This document shows positions 1 through 7,414 of a stretch of 13,229 nt of DNA, in pieces (position 1 is the first letter of the stretch; every line of letters starts with the position of its first letter). A program made the position numbers and the translations under genes. The notes below the pieces were generated by a model that worked only from the letters and a program-made list of their open reading frames with translations, ran no database searches and had not been told where the DNA came from. Source of the DNA: GCA-2699365 sp036160955 (GTDB lineage: Bacteria > Verrucomicrobiota > Verrucomicrobiia > Opitutales > Coraliomargaritaceae); NCBI GenBank assembly GCA_036160955.1, contig JAYYDJ010000080.1, positions 1-13,229 on the forward strand, given 5' to 3'.

Positions 1-423
1 TGCTACAGCCTGTGAAAGCGCCTTATTTAGCTGATGAAGCTCTTGCTGCGTGGAAAGACGGCTAGATGCTACCTCTGGAATCTTACCTGTGTGCTCTCCT
101 CCAGAATGCATATCCTCAAGAACAGGCTTTATTAAGGACGAAAAAGCGGTATAACATTGCGCGCAGCCTAAGCGTCCAGTACGGCGAAAATCGGCTGTCT
201 CAAATCCACAGTCAGGACAAATTATGTGTTTATCGTTTAGACCAGGAGCCATTGCAGATTGAGTTAGCAAGTCGGCAAGCGAAAAACCCTCTGGGTTAGT
301 GACCCCCTTTTTCTGAGCACATGCTTCGCACAAATCAACTTTATGAATCTTATTATTAACGATCTGCGTAAGATGAACTGTCGCTTCTTTATCACATAAA
401 GAACACTTTAGATTTTTTGCCAT
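1..423 (-). CDS. mcsA: McsA-like activator of protein-arginine kinase (C-terminus beyond window)
   Basis: The minus strand is open from the ATG at 423 to the window edge, giving 141 codons without a stop. The product shows four zinc-binding Cys pairs: C7/C10, C32/C35, C69/C72 and C87/C90. After them come RRTGRLGCAQCY (80-91) and HSGGEHTGKIP (about 105-115), which closely match the same regions of Bacillus McsA. In the family, McsA binds and activates the McsB protein-arginine kinase, which marks damaged or regulatory proteins for ClpCP. A UVR (UvrB/UvrC-type) motif normally ends the protein; the window stops where it should begin (about residue 125 onward). mcsB often lies directly downstream, which here is outside the window. 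A strong promoter lies just upstream (441-470). The plus-strand reading frame at 66-299 is an antisense shadow of this gene. The family call is firm; the arginine-kinase role is inferred from the family. Confidence 0.9.
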   Translation of the reverse strand, partial: MAKNLKCSLCDKEATVHLTQIVNNKIHKVDLCEACAQKKGVTNPEGFSLADLLTQSAMAPGLNDKHIICPDCGFETADFRRTGRLGCAQCYTAFSSLIKPVLEDMHSGGEHTGKIPEVASSRLSTQQELHQLNKALSQAVA

Positions 424-440
424 TTTAGGAAATTTTGCAG

Positions 441-470
441 ATTATAAGAATATTTAAATAATTGAGTCAA
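441..470 (-). promoter_or_regulatory. Sigma70-type promoter of mcsA
   Basis: Read on the minus strand, TTGACT (470-465) is followed by an 18-base spacer and a perfect TATAAT (446-441). The ATG of mcsA begins 17 bases after the -10 box. A start site 6-7 bases past the -10 box would leave a leader of only about 10 bases, and no Shine-Dalgarno is present in it. This is the best promoter match in the window. Confidence 0.7.
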
Positions 471-622
471 ACAGTCTCAAAAACGAGTATAAATTAAACA
501 TAATTTATGATAAATGCAAATACAGTGCCAATTGAGCAAGCTTGAGCACAAGTCATTGAATTTGACTATATTAAATATTAATTTAATCACATGCTTAAAA
601 GTAACTTAAGCTGTTAGTCAAA
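465..622. repeat. Repeated heptad AGTCAAA upstream of mcsA
   Basis: AGTCAAA occurs at 465-471 (+), as its complement TTTGACT at 561-567, and again at 616-622 (+). The first copy is followed at three bases by TCTCAAA (475-481), giving AGTCAAA-CAG-TCTCAAA, and it overlaps the -35 box of the mcsA promoter. The hexamer TTGACT inside it is also a -35-like sequence, so some copies may be promoter elements rather than operators. A separate direct repeat, TTGAGC at 532-537 and 542-547, lies one helical turn apart in the same gap. The gap 424-682 holds no gene that I can see. Confidence 0.35.
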
Positions 623-638
623 GTCATCTAGTACAAAT

Positions 639-654
639 TAAGGGTGCACTCTTA
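639..654. repeat. Near-perfect 16-base palindrome between ilvE and mcsA
   Basis: TAAGGGTGCACTCTTA reads almost identically on the other strand; only the pair at its sixth position from each end breaks the symmetry. As RNA it could form a 6-bp stem with a G-U pair and a UGCA loop. No U-tract follows on either strand, so it is not a convincing terminator for ilvE. A protein-binding palindrome is possible. Confidence 0.3.
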
Positions 655-682
655 TTACCCAGTTTTCGTACAGCATAAAAAC

Positions 683-1549
683 TTACAACATCATACCGTC
701 CTTACAGACGAGTTTGCGAAAACGCTTTAAAAATTTTGCAGTAATTGGCCCAGGTTTACCGCAACCAATTGGACGTGCATCCACCTCTACAATAGGAATT
801 ATTTCCGCTGCTGTGCCAGTTAAAAACAGTTCGTCCGCCACCCAAATGTCATAACGAGTAAGAGTTGCTTCCCGCCACGTTATACCTAGATCATCGGCAA
901 TCGATAGAACAGTACTGCGCGTAATACCTTTCAATGCTCCTGCACTAGAAGCAGGCGTCATTAACTCTCCTTTGTGGATAACGAAAATGTTATCACCAGT
1001 ACACTCGGCCACGTATCCTTGGTCGTTAAGCATTATGGCTTCATGGTAACCAAGGTGTTGCGCCTCAATTTTTGCTAATATATTATTTAAGTAATTGAGC
1101 GATTTAACAGTTGGTGGGAGCGCTGCAGCATTACAGCGCCGAGTTGGAACAGTAATTATATTAAGACCGTTATCATAAAATTCCTGTGGGTACAATTGAA
1201 TAGTATCTGCAATAATTATCAGTTGCGGCTGGTCACAATTTTTTATGGACAAGCCAAGACTGCCTACTCCGCGAGTAACTACCAAGCGGATATATCCGTC
1301 TGTTAAATCATTCGCGCGGCAAGTCTCACAGACTGCTTCCGCAATATCTTTTCGAGTCCAAGGTAAGTTCAACATAATCGCCTTCGCCGAATACTCGAGA
1401 CGCTCTAAGTGTTCATCTAACTTAAAAATACAACTATCATAAAGGCGAATGCCCTCAAATATACCATCGCCGTAGAGCAGCCCGTGGTCATAAACAGATA
1501 TCTTTGCCTCGTCACTATCCACTAGCTGGTTATTTAAGTAAATTTTCAT
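683..1549 (-). CDS. ilvE: Branched-chain amino acid aminotransferase (class IV PLP)
   Basis: Transfers the amino group between glutamate and the 2-oxo acids of valine, leucine and isoleucine, the last step of their synthesis and the first of their breakdown, in the cytosol. The 288 residues fit the fold-type IV aminotransferases. The N-terminus carries DHGLLYGDGIFEGIR (21-35). The PLP-binding lysine is K149 within TVKSLNYLNN. E182 in AECTGDN should contact the pyridine nitrogen, and LTGTAAEI (243-250) binds the cofactor phosphate and substrate carboxylate. The closest style is the archaeal/short bacterial IlvE type; D-amino-acid aminotransferase or aminodeoxychorismate lyase are less likely because of the complete SLNYLNN and GTAAEI signatures. 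It lies 59 bases downstream of acsA on the same strand and may be co-transcribed. The ATG has no Shine-Dalgarno. Confidence 0.92.
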   Translation of the reverse strand: MKIYLNNQLVDSDEAKISVYDHGLLYGDGIFEGIRLYDSCIFKLDEHLERLEYSAKAIMLNLPWTRKDIAEAVCETCRANDLTDGYIRLVVTRGVGSLGLSIKNCDQPQLIIIADTIQLYPQEFYDNGLNIITVPTRRCNAAALPPTVKSLNYLNNILAKIEAQHLGYHEAIMLNDQGYVAECTGDNIFVIHKGELMTPASSAGALKGITRSTVLSIADDLGITWREATLTRYDIWVADELFLTGTAAEIIPIVEVDARPIGCGKPGPITAKFLKRFRKLVCKDGMML

Positions 1550-1608
1550 AAAATTAAGTTATACGTATTCTTAGGCTATCGATGGATCGCAGTCTACTAT
1601 TAAAATTA

Positions 1609-3570
1609 CTAACCTTGCTGGAATTGTAATTGCAAGTTTTCGACAATGCTGGGATCTGCCAATGTACTTGTATTTCCGAGTTCACGACCTTCGGCGATAT
1701 CACGAAGCAGGCGTCTCATAATCTTACCCGAACGAGTTTTTGGAAGGTCGGATGAAAATAAGATACGTTCGGGACGTGCAAACTTACCAATACTTTTGTC
1801 TACCATAGACACTAATTGATTTCGTAAATCATCACTGCAATCTTGTCCTTCTATGACGGTAACAAAAGCAATTAACCCCTGGCCTTTAATTTCGTGAGGC
1901 ACGCCCACTACGGCCGATTCAGCAACTGCAGCATGTTCTACAAAAACACTTTCCAGCTCCGCAGTACCTATGCGGTGACCGGATACATTAACAACATCAT
2001 CGACTCTCCCCAATATCCAAATATACCCATCTTCATCCATGCGCGCACCGTCACCTGGAAAATAGTATTGTCCGCCCCACTTGCACCAATAGGCGCTTTC
2101 ATAGCGCTGCTTATCACCATAAATTCCACGCATCATACCAGGCCAAGGTTTTTTAATAGCAAGAATACCTGCTTCCACTGATTCTCCATCATCATTGAGA
2201 ACATCCGCATCAATACCAAAAAATGGCAATGTTGCGCAACCAGGCTTGGTTGGCGTTGCACCTGGAAGTGGAGTCAACATATGCCCACCAGTCTCGGTTT
2301 GCCACCAAGTATCCACAATCGGGCATCGCTCTGCTCCAATTACAGTATGGTACCACATCCAAGCTTCAGGATTGATCGGTTCTCCTACCGTGCCCAATAA
2401 TCGCAGTGAGGATAAATCCTTTTTTGTAACCCAATCATCGCCCCATTTCATAAATGCACGAATTGCTGTAGGCGCTGTGTAAAAAATAGAAACTTTGTAG
2501 TTTTCAATGATTTCCCAAAATCTGCCCTCATCCGGAAAATTAGGTGCGCCCTCATACATCACTTGCGTGGTACAATTTTGCAAGATTCCATACACAATAT
2601 AAGTGTGACCGGTAATCCAACCGACATCAGCAGTGCACCAGTAGACATCATCTGACTGCAAATCGAATGTATATTTAGCCGTCAGGTAGCTGAAAACTTG
2701 ATATCCTGCAGTTGTATGCATGATCCCTTTCGGCTTACCAGTAGTACCACTGGTATACAATAAAAAGAGTAGATCCTCTGCTTCCATTTCTTCAGCAGGG
2801 CAGACAGCATCCACCTCAGTAGAAACGTCATTATAAAAAACATCACGTTTATTTTGCATCGGGCAATCGATTGCTTCATCGCCTCCACGTTCAACCACTA
2901 GCACATGATGAACGCATCCACAGTCCTGCAGACCTGCGTCCACAATCTTCTTTAATTCAAGAATCTTACCTCGCCGATAACCACCATCTGCAGTAATTAC
3001 CAAGCTGGTTTGACTATCTAAAACCCGATCACGAATCGAATCAGAGGAGAACCCTGCAAAAATCACGGAGTGAACAGCTCCAATGCGTGCGCAAGCTAAC
3101 AAGGCAACAGCTAATTCCGGAACCATTGGCAAATAGATAGCAACTCGGTCACCCTTTTGAACGCCAAGTCGCTTTAATACATTCGCAAAGCGCGAGACTT
3201 CGCTTAATAAATCTGCATAGGTTAGTACTCTTTTATCGCCGGGCTCTCCTTCCCACAGAATAGCTGTTTTGTCTCCACGTCCATCAGTCACATGACGATC
3301 TAAACAATTGTAAGATAAATTAGTGCGAGATCCATCAAACCATTTATAAAAAGGCTGACTACTATCGTCTAATACAGTGTCCCAAGGCTTAAACCAATGC
3401 AAATCCTCAGCTACTTCAGCCCAATAGGCCTGAGGATCTTGAATGCTTTTTTTATACTTTTTAAGGTAACAATCCATACTGCCTATATGGGCGTTTGTAG
3501 CAAAGCTAGCAGCAGGCGAAAATTTACGATTTTCGTTAGAGATTGATTCGTATGTGTTGGTATTAGACAT
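1609..3570 (-). CDS. acsA: Acetyl-CoA synthetase (AMP-forming)
   Basis: Activates acetate with ATP to acetyl-AMP, then forms acetyl-CoA, feeding acetate into the TCA cycle and biosynthesis. At 653 residues it is full length for the family. An N-terminal acetyl-CoA synthetase segment covers about 35-95. The ATP P-loop YTSGTTGKPKG is at 272-282. VDTWWQTETGG (419-429) includes the Trp that limits the pocket to acetate-sized acids. The hinge region GRVDDVVNVSGHRIGT spans 521-536. PKTRSGKIMRR (610-620) contains the catalytic lysine K616, which in characterised homologues is switched off by acetylation, so post-translational control is likely. No acetyltransferase or deacetylase gene lies next to it. 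It is divergent from the 591-residue gene across 194 bases (3571-3764). No clear promoter for it was found there; TTGACC near 3650 has no good -10 partner. Confidence 0.96.
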   Translation of the reverse strand: MSNTNTYESISNENRKFSPAASFATNAHIGSMDCYLKKYKKSIQDPQAYWAEVAEDLHWFKPWDTVLDDSSQPFYKWFDGSRTNLSYNCLDRHVTDGRGDKTAILWEGEPGDKRVLTYADLLSEVSRFANVLKRLGVQKGDRVAIYLPMVPELAVALLACARIGAVHSVIFAGFSSDSIRDRVLDSQTSLVITADGGYRRGKILELKKIVDAGLQDCGCVHHVLVVERGGDEAIDCPMQNKRDVFYNDVSTEVDAVCPAEEMEAEDLLFLLYTSGTTGKPKGIMHTTAGYQVFSYLTAKYTFDLQSDDVYWCTADVGWITGHTYIVYGILQNCTTQVMYEGAPNFPDEGRFWEIIENYKVSIFYTAPTAIRAFMKWGDDWVTKKDLSSLRLLGTVGEPINPEAWMWYHTVIGAERCPIVDTWWQTETGGHMLTPLPGATPTKPGCATLPFFGIDADVLNDDGESVEAGILAIKKPWPGMMRGIYGDKQRYESAYWCKWGGQYYFPGDGARMDEDGYIWILGRVDDVVNVSGHRIGTAELESVFVEHAAVAESAVVGVPHEIKGQGLIAFVTVIEGQDCSDDLRNQLVSMVDKSIGKFARPERILFSSDLPKTRSGKIMRRLLRDIAEGRELGNTSTLADPSIVENLQLQFQQG

Positions 3571-3701
3571 AGTGTGTTAAAGTAAAGAACGAGTAAAATG
3601 GGCACCGGAAATTCGCACAAGTAAGTAACGAATAAAGCCTAGGAATAAGGTCAATTTAAAACCCAAATAGTAAAGATTGTTCGCAACGATTTTGAATCCT
3701 G

Positions 3702-3730
3702 TTGACAAGGATCAAGTGCGCTCCCATTTA
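3702..3730 (+). promoter_or_regulatory. Possible promoter of the 591-residue gene
   Basis: A consensus -35 box TTGACA (3702-3707) is followed after 17 bases by CATTTA (3725-3730), a poor -10 box. The ATG at 3765 lies 34 bases past it. The -35 match is perfect but the weak -10 makes this tentative; an activator might be needed. Confidence 0.35.
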
Positions 3731-3764
3731 AACCAATTCTTTTGCGTGTATTCACGCCAAAATA

Positions 3765-5540
3765 ATGGACAATTTTGCAGATCAGTGTCTAGACATGGCT
3801 CGTTCAATTCTGGGCCATAACTTAGAATCAATAAGTGAAAAGGGTATTATTGCTCCTTTTTCCGACGAAAGTTCTCGCTACGACGAACCAGGCCACGCAG
3901 TCCTAGCAATCGGCGAGTATTTCAGAGCAACAAATGATGACAACTTGGGGGGCTACGACCTTATAGATCTGGCAGCTCGCTGTATTACAGCGCAAGCATT
4001 TACCGAAGAAAAATTAGAAAATGGACTCGCCTATACAGCCTTAGGACTTCTCTCGTTCGGACCGTCAAAGGACAGAAACCCAGTATGGGAGCGCTTAATG
4101 GACCCTACTCGGGATCAACTAGACAAACAACTGCTCGAGCGCAGTGATTACGAAAATCACTTTCAAAGTTTTAATATAGCTAAAGCAGTGACTCGTTTTA
4201 GCCTAGGGCTTTCTAAAAAGGATGAAACCGGGCGCTTAATTGATCGCTTTATTGAACGCATCGAAACGAACTCTAGTGGAGGATACTTAGACGATGCTGG
4301 TGGGAGCGAATCTAGATTAGGTGGATGCTTTGATGTTTATGGAGTAATGAGTTTTGTGTTTATACGTCAAGCCCTGCAACTGCACGCCAATGTAAACTTA
4401 CGTGAGCGCAAACTACCAAGCCTTAGAACACACTCAGAAAAATATTTGAAGCTACTACCAGATATGGTTCGCCAAGATGGTACTGGCTTTGCTTATGGTC
4501 GCTCTATAGGCGCCTATGGTCAGATGCACTGCATCAGCTTAATCCTTCAAGCGCTAAGAGATGATTGGATAGCTCCTACTCAGCGCGATCTGTATCTAGA
4601 CACAGTGCGCCGCTTGTTCGTAAACTTCTTTGCTACGTATCTAGATCAAGAACATGGATACTTAGTCATTCGTGACGAGCAACGAAGCACTGTTCCCTAT
4701 CACACTACAAGGATGGCAAACTTTGACGCAGCCCGGTATTTATGCCAATGGTCGAGGCTGGCCCGAGCAACAGGCGGAAGTTCAGCACCTTCAGCTGTTG
4801 TTCCTGCGCGTAAGGTCGGTAGATTTGTTAGTTTTGATAAATCCCATCGCAAGGAACAAGGACTCTTTCTTTACCAAGATGCCGACAGTGGACTCGCCTT
4901 CCAATTACCTCTGATTGGAAGTGCCCCGCAAGGTCGCAATAAGTCAGATAGCTTAGCCTTCCCTCACTCACCCGGTATCTTTGACTGGCCAGTGGATCGC
5001 TATCTTCCTATCATGCTACCAGAGCTAACTTTTGGTAAATCTGTGATCCTTCCATCCTTTTATGGTAAAAACTGCACGACCAGTATAGGACTTCGTAATT
5101 CTTTAGTATTTAAATACGATCAACCGGAACTTATTACTACGGATGAAAATTTCGTGAATGGACTAGGGAGCTGTAAAGTAACTTGGACCTTCCAGGGCAG
5201 TAAAATAAATTGTGAATTCTGCTTTAGTGTTAAACAGCAAGTTCAGCTGGATCGTATGCGCTATATTATGCCTATAGCAGCCCCACACAGCCAATATAGG
5301 GTCAGTACGACCCCTACACTTGGAACGGAGGGTCACCGCACAAGTGTAATAAAGGATGATTTTCAAGCGCAGTGGAAAGAACTAGATACAGTTACAAATG
5401 ATCCAAGTTTGCGCACCTATTACGGGAATATGCACTACCTGCAAATTCTTGAGCGCAATTACCCTCTCATAATGCGTCCTGCAGTACAATATCGCCTAGC
5501 CTTATCTTTTGAGCCAGATATTGCTTTTGCAGATGAATAA
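3765..5540 (+). CDS. Uncharacterised 591-residue protein, possible alpha/alpha-toroid plus beta domain
   Basis: I do not recognise this family with confidence. Residues 1-335 are rich in amphipathic helices in repeating pairs, as in the (alpha/alpha)-toroid folds of heparinase/alginate-lyase-like and DUF2264-like proteins. Residues from about 350 to the end look beta-rich, which also fits that architecture. Two polar clusters stand out as possible active-site segments: NHFQSFN (131-137) and GFAYGRSIGAYGQMH (241-255). The YGRS element recalls the DUF2264 style but I could not test this. There is no signal peptide and no membrane segment, so it is probably cytoplasmic, unlike most secreted lyases. 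The start is the only ATG that fits the upstream gap; it lacks a Shine-Dalgarno. hisF follows 106 bases later with its own candidate promoter, so the neighbours say little about function. A glycan-related role is only a guess. Confidence 0.6.
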   Translation: MDNFADQCLDMARSILGHNLESISEKGIIAPFSDESSRYDEPGHAVLAIGEYFRATNDDNLGGYDLIDLAARCITAQAFTEEKLENGLAYTALGLLSFGPSKDRNPVWERLMDPTRDQLDKQLLERSDYENHFQSFNIAKAVTRFSLGLSKKDETGRLIDRFIERIETNSSGGYLDDAGGSESRLGGCFDVYGVMSFVFIRQALQLHANVNLRERKLPSLRTHSEKYLKLLPDMVRQDGTGFAYGRSIGAYGQMHCISLILQALRDDWIAPTQRDLYLDTVRRLFVNFFATYLDQEHGYLVIRDEQRSTVPYHTTRMANFDAARYLCQWSRLARATGGSSAPSAVVPARKVGRFVSFDKSHRKEQGLFLYQDADSGLAFQLPLIGSAPQGRNKSDSLAFPHSPGIFDWPVDRYLPIMLPELTFGKSVILPSFYGKNCTTSIGLRNSLVFKYDQPELITTDENFVNGLGSCKVTWTFQGSKINCEFCFSVKQQVQLDRMRYIMPIAAPHSQYRVSTTPTLGTEGHRTSVIKDDFQAQWKELDTVTNDPSLRTYYGNMHYLQILERNYPLIMRPAVQYRLALSFEPDIAFADE

Positions 5541-5568
5541 ATTTTAATATTTCACTGTTGTAACACTC

Positions 5569-5595
5569 TGATAAAATGTACCATCTATTTTATCA
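5569..5595. repeat. 9-bp inverted repeat between the 591-residue gene and hisF
   Basis: TGATAAAAT (5569-5577) and ATTTTATCA (5587-5595) are perfect inverted copies separated by nine bases. The stem is AT-rich and no T-tract follows, so it is a poor terminator; it could be a weak transcript end or a dimeric repressor site upstream of hisF. The left arm also contains TGATAAAAT, which fits an extended -10 promoter element (TG-N-TAAAAT). Confidence 0.4.
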
Positions 5596-5596
5596 A

Positions 5597-5625
5597 TTGC
5601 ATCAAGACCCTTTGTTTCCTATAAC
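5597..5625 (+). promoter_or_regulatory. Candidate hisF promoter
   Basis: TTGCAT (5597-5602), a 17-base spacer and TATAAC (5620-5625) lie just upstream of hisF, leaving a leader of roughly 15 bases to the ATG at 5647. The -10 box is one base off consensus; the -35 box matches only at TTG. An alternative is the extended -10 TGATAAAAT at 5569-5577. Confidence 0.4.
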
Positions 5626-5646
5626 CTAAACTCGTATCGCGTAAGA

Positions 5647-6408
5647 ATGTTATCCACTCGCATTATACCATGCTTGGATGTTCATGGTGGAAGAGTTGTT
5701 AAGGGAGTCAACTTTGTCGACTTAGTCGACGCGGGCGATCCAGTAGAACAGGCAAAAGCATACGAACAGCAAGGAGCTGACGAACTTGTTTTTTTAGATA
5801 TCACTGCATCGAGTGATCAGCGAGGGATTATGCATGAAGTCGTTCAACGTACCGCAACAGAGTGCTTCATGCCGCTTACCGTAGGAGGCGGACTACGCAA
5901 TGTAGACGACATTCGCGACATGCTGAATGCTGGGGCGGACAAAGTTAGCTTAAATACTGCTGCTATACTCGATCCAAATCTAGTACTAGAGGCTTCTAAA
6001 AAGTTCGGCAATCAATGCATTGTTATAGCAATTGATGCGAAACGTAATGCTTACTCCAATGGTTGGGAGATCTACACACACGGAGGACGTAATCCGACTG
6101 GTCAAGACGCGGTAGAGTGGGCGCAAAAAGTCGTTCGGTTCGGAGCAGGTGAAATTTTATTAACGAGTATGAATACCGATGGCACGAAAGATGGTTACGA
6201 TATAGCCCTCACACGTGCCATTAGCGAAGCTGTAGAAGTCCCAGTAATCGCATCTGGTGGAGCTGGGACACTTGATCATTTAGCAGACGCAGTTACTAAA
6301 GGTAAAGCAAGCGCAGTGCTCGCAGCTTCAATTTTTCACTTTGGTACGTATACAATTAATCAAGCGAAAGCCCACTTAAAAGAGCGCGGAATTCCTGTAA
6401 GACTATAA
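5647..6408 (+). CDS. hisF: Imidazole glycerol phosphate synthase, cyclase subunit
   Basis: With the glutaminase HisH it converts PRFAR plus ammonia into imidazole glycerol phosphate and AICAR, the branch linking histidine and purine synthesis. The 253-residue length is standard for this (beta/alpha)8 barrel. The catalytic aspartates are D11 in IIPCLDVHGGRVVKG (6-20) and D130 in VIAIDAKRN (126-134). The phosphate-binding loops are TVGGGLR (78-84) and ASGGAGT (202-208), in the two pseudo-symmetric half barrels. No other his gene is in the window, so hisH must be elsewhere; hisF appears as a single gene here. The ATG at 5647 gives the canonical N-terminus with D11 in its usual place. Confidence 0.97.
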   Translation: MLSTRIIPCLDVHGGRVVKGVNFVDLVDAGDPVEQAKAYEQQGADELVFLDITASSDQRGIMHEVVQRTATECFMPLTVGGGLRNVDDIRDMLNAGADKVSLNTAAILDPNLVLEASKKFGNQCIVIAIDAKRNAYSNGWEIYTHGGRNPTGQDAVEWAQKVVRFGAGEILLTSMNTDGTKDGYDIALTRAISEAVEVPVIASGGAGTLDHLADAVTKGKASAVLAASIFHFGTYTINQAKAHLKERGIPVRL

Positions 6409-6500
6409 ATAATCTCAATGGGTTCGCACAATTATGTAATGTTCTCTTTTACTCGTAAGCGTAGCGGTGATGAAGTTATTTTTCTCTACAATTATTTAGG

Positions 6501-7403
6501 GTGAGCACTCCTTCTATTATTGACTGTCACACGCACTGCTTTTCAGCCGATCTGTGGGAGGATCCGCGAACTTGGGCGAAGCATAATAATGAACCTCATT
6601 GGTGTGAATTAGTAGCGCCTAAATCGAAGCCCTCCATCCAAGGTTGGGCTAGCGCGGATGATCATGTAGCAGCAATGGATAAGGCTGCAGTAAAAAAGTC
6701 TGTTTTACTAGGCTGGTACTGGGAACAAGAAAAAAACTGCCGCTGGCAAAATGACGTGATTGCTAGTTGGGTCAAAAAGCACCCAGCACGGTTTATTGGC
6801 TACGCAGCTATTCAACCAAACACATCTTCAGTCGCAGTAATCGATCAACTAGAATACGCCAAAAGCTTAGGCCTAAGTGGTGTTGGAGAGTTACATATGG
6901 GCGTCCAAGGCTTTAACTCAAATCATGCCGGGTGGATTACACTAGCTGATTGGTGTTGCAGTCATCATTGGCCCATCAACCTACATGTAACTGATGCGGC
7001 AGGATCGAAGCAAATTGGTAGTTCCCCTACTGCGCTTAATGAATTTATCGCTTTCGCGGAAGGTCACCCAGAACTATGCATGATACTTGCGCACTGGGGT
7101 GGCGGACTTGCATTTTATGAACACAATCCAAGCATTAGAAAAATACTAAAAAATGTGTTCTATGACTGCGCTGCAAGTCCCCTGCTATACGACCCATCAA
7201 TTTTTCGTAGCATTATTGAAAGCGCAGGGTCTCACAAAATTTTGTTTGGTTCTGATTACCCACTAAGAGTATATCCTAAATTACAAAAGACGCCTAAAAT
7301 GACCGAATTTATTCAATCAATACAATCAGATGCGCAATTAACCAAGACTGAATTATCTTCGTTATTTTACCAAAACTTCAAAGACTTAACTATTCCATCC
7401 TAA
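6501..7403 (+). CDS. Amidohydrolase_2-family TIM-barrel metal-dependent hydrolase
   Basis: A 300-residue TIM-barrel protein of the amidohydrolase-related (PF04909-type) group. Metal or active-site candidates in order are H10 and H12 in DCHTHC, E130 in GVGELH, H162 in NLHVTD, H198 in LAHWGGG and D252 in FGSDYPL. That is the usual HxH...H...H...D set, so the enzyme is probably active. Members of this family hydrolyse or decarboxylate small organic acids and lactones; the substrate here cannot be told. The start must be the GTG at 6501: the upstream in-frame stretch runs back to a TGA at 6471 with no ATG between. AGG sits directly against the GTG, too close to serve as a normal ribosome site. 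It lies 92 bases after hisF on the same strand and converges on mpl with an 11-base gap. Confidence 0.85.
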   Translation: MSTPSIIDCHTHCFSADLWEDPRTWAKHNNEPHWCELVAPKSKPSIQGWASADDHVAAMDKAAVKKSVLLGWYWEQEKNCRWQNDVIASWVKKHPARFIGYAAIQPNTSSVAVIDQLEYAKSLGLSGVGELHMGVQGFNSNHAGWITLADWCCSHHWPINLHVTDAAGSKQIGSSPTALNEFIAFAEGHPELCMILAHWGGGLAFYEHNPSIRKILKNVFYDCAASPLLYDPSIFRSIIESAGSHKILFGSDYPLRVYPKLQKTPKMTEFIQSIQSDAQLTKTELSSLFYQNFKDLTIPS

Positions 7404-7414
7404 AGTATGGAAAC

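Noticed and set aside
66..299. 77-residue plus-strand reading frame at the left end
   Set aside because: It lies fully antisense to mcsA, whose protein matches a known family along its length.
431..440. Decamer AATTTTGCAG occurring at 431, 732 and 3771
   Set aside because: Two copies lie within coding sequence, where they follow codon choice, and the spacing is irregular, so it is probably chance in AT-rich DNA.
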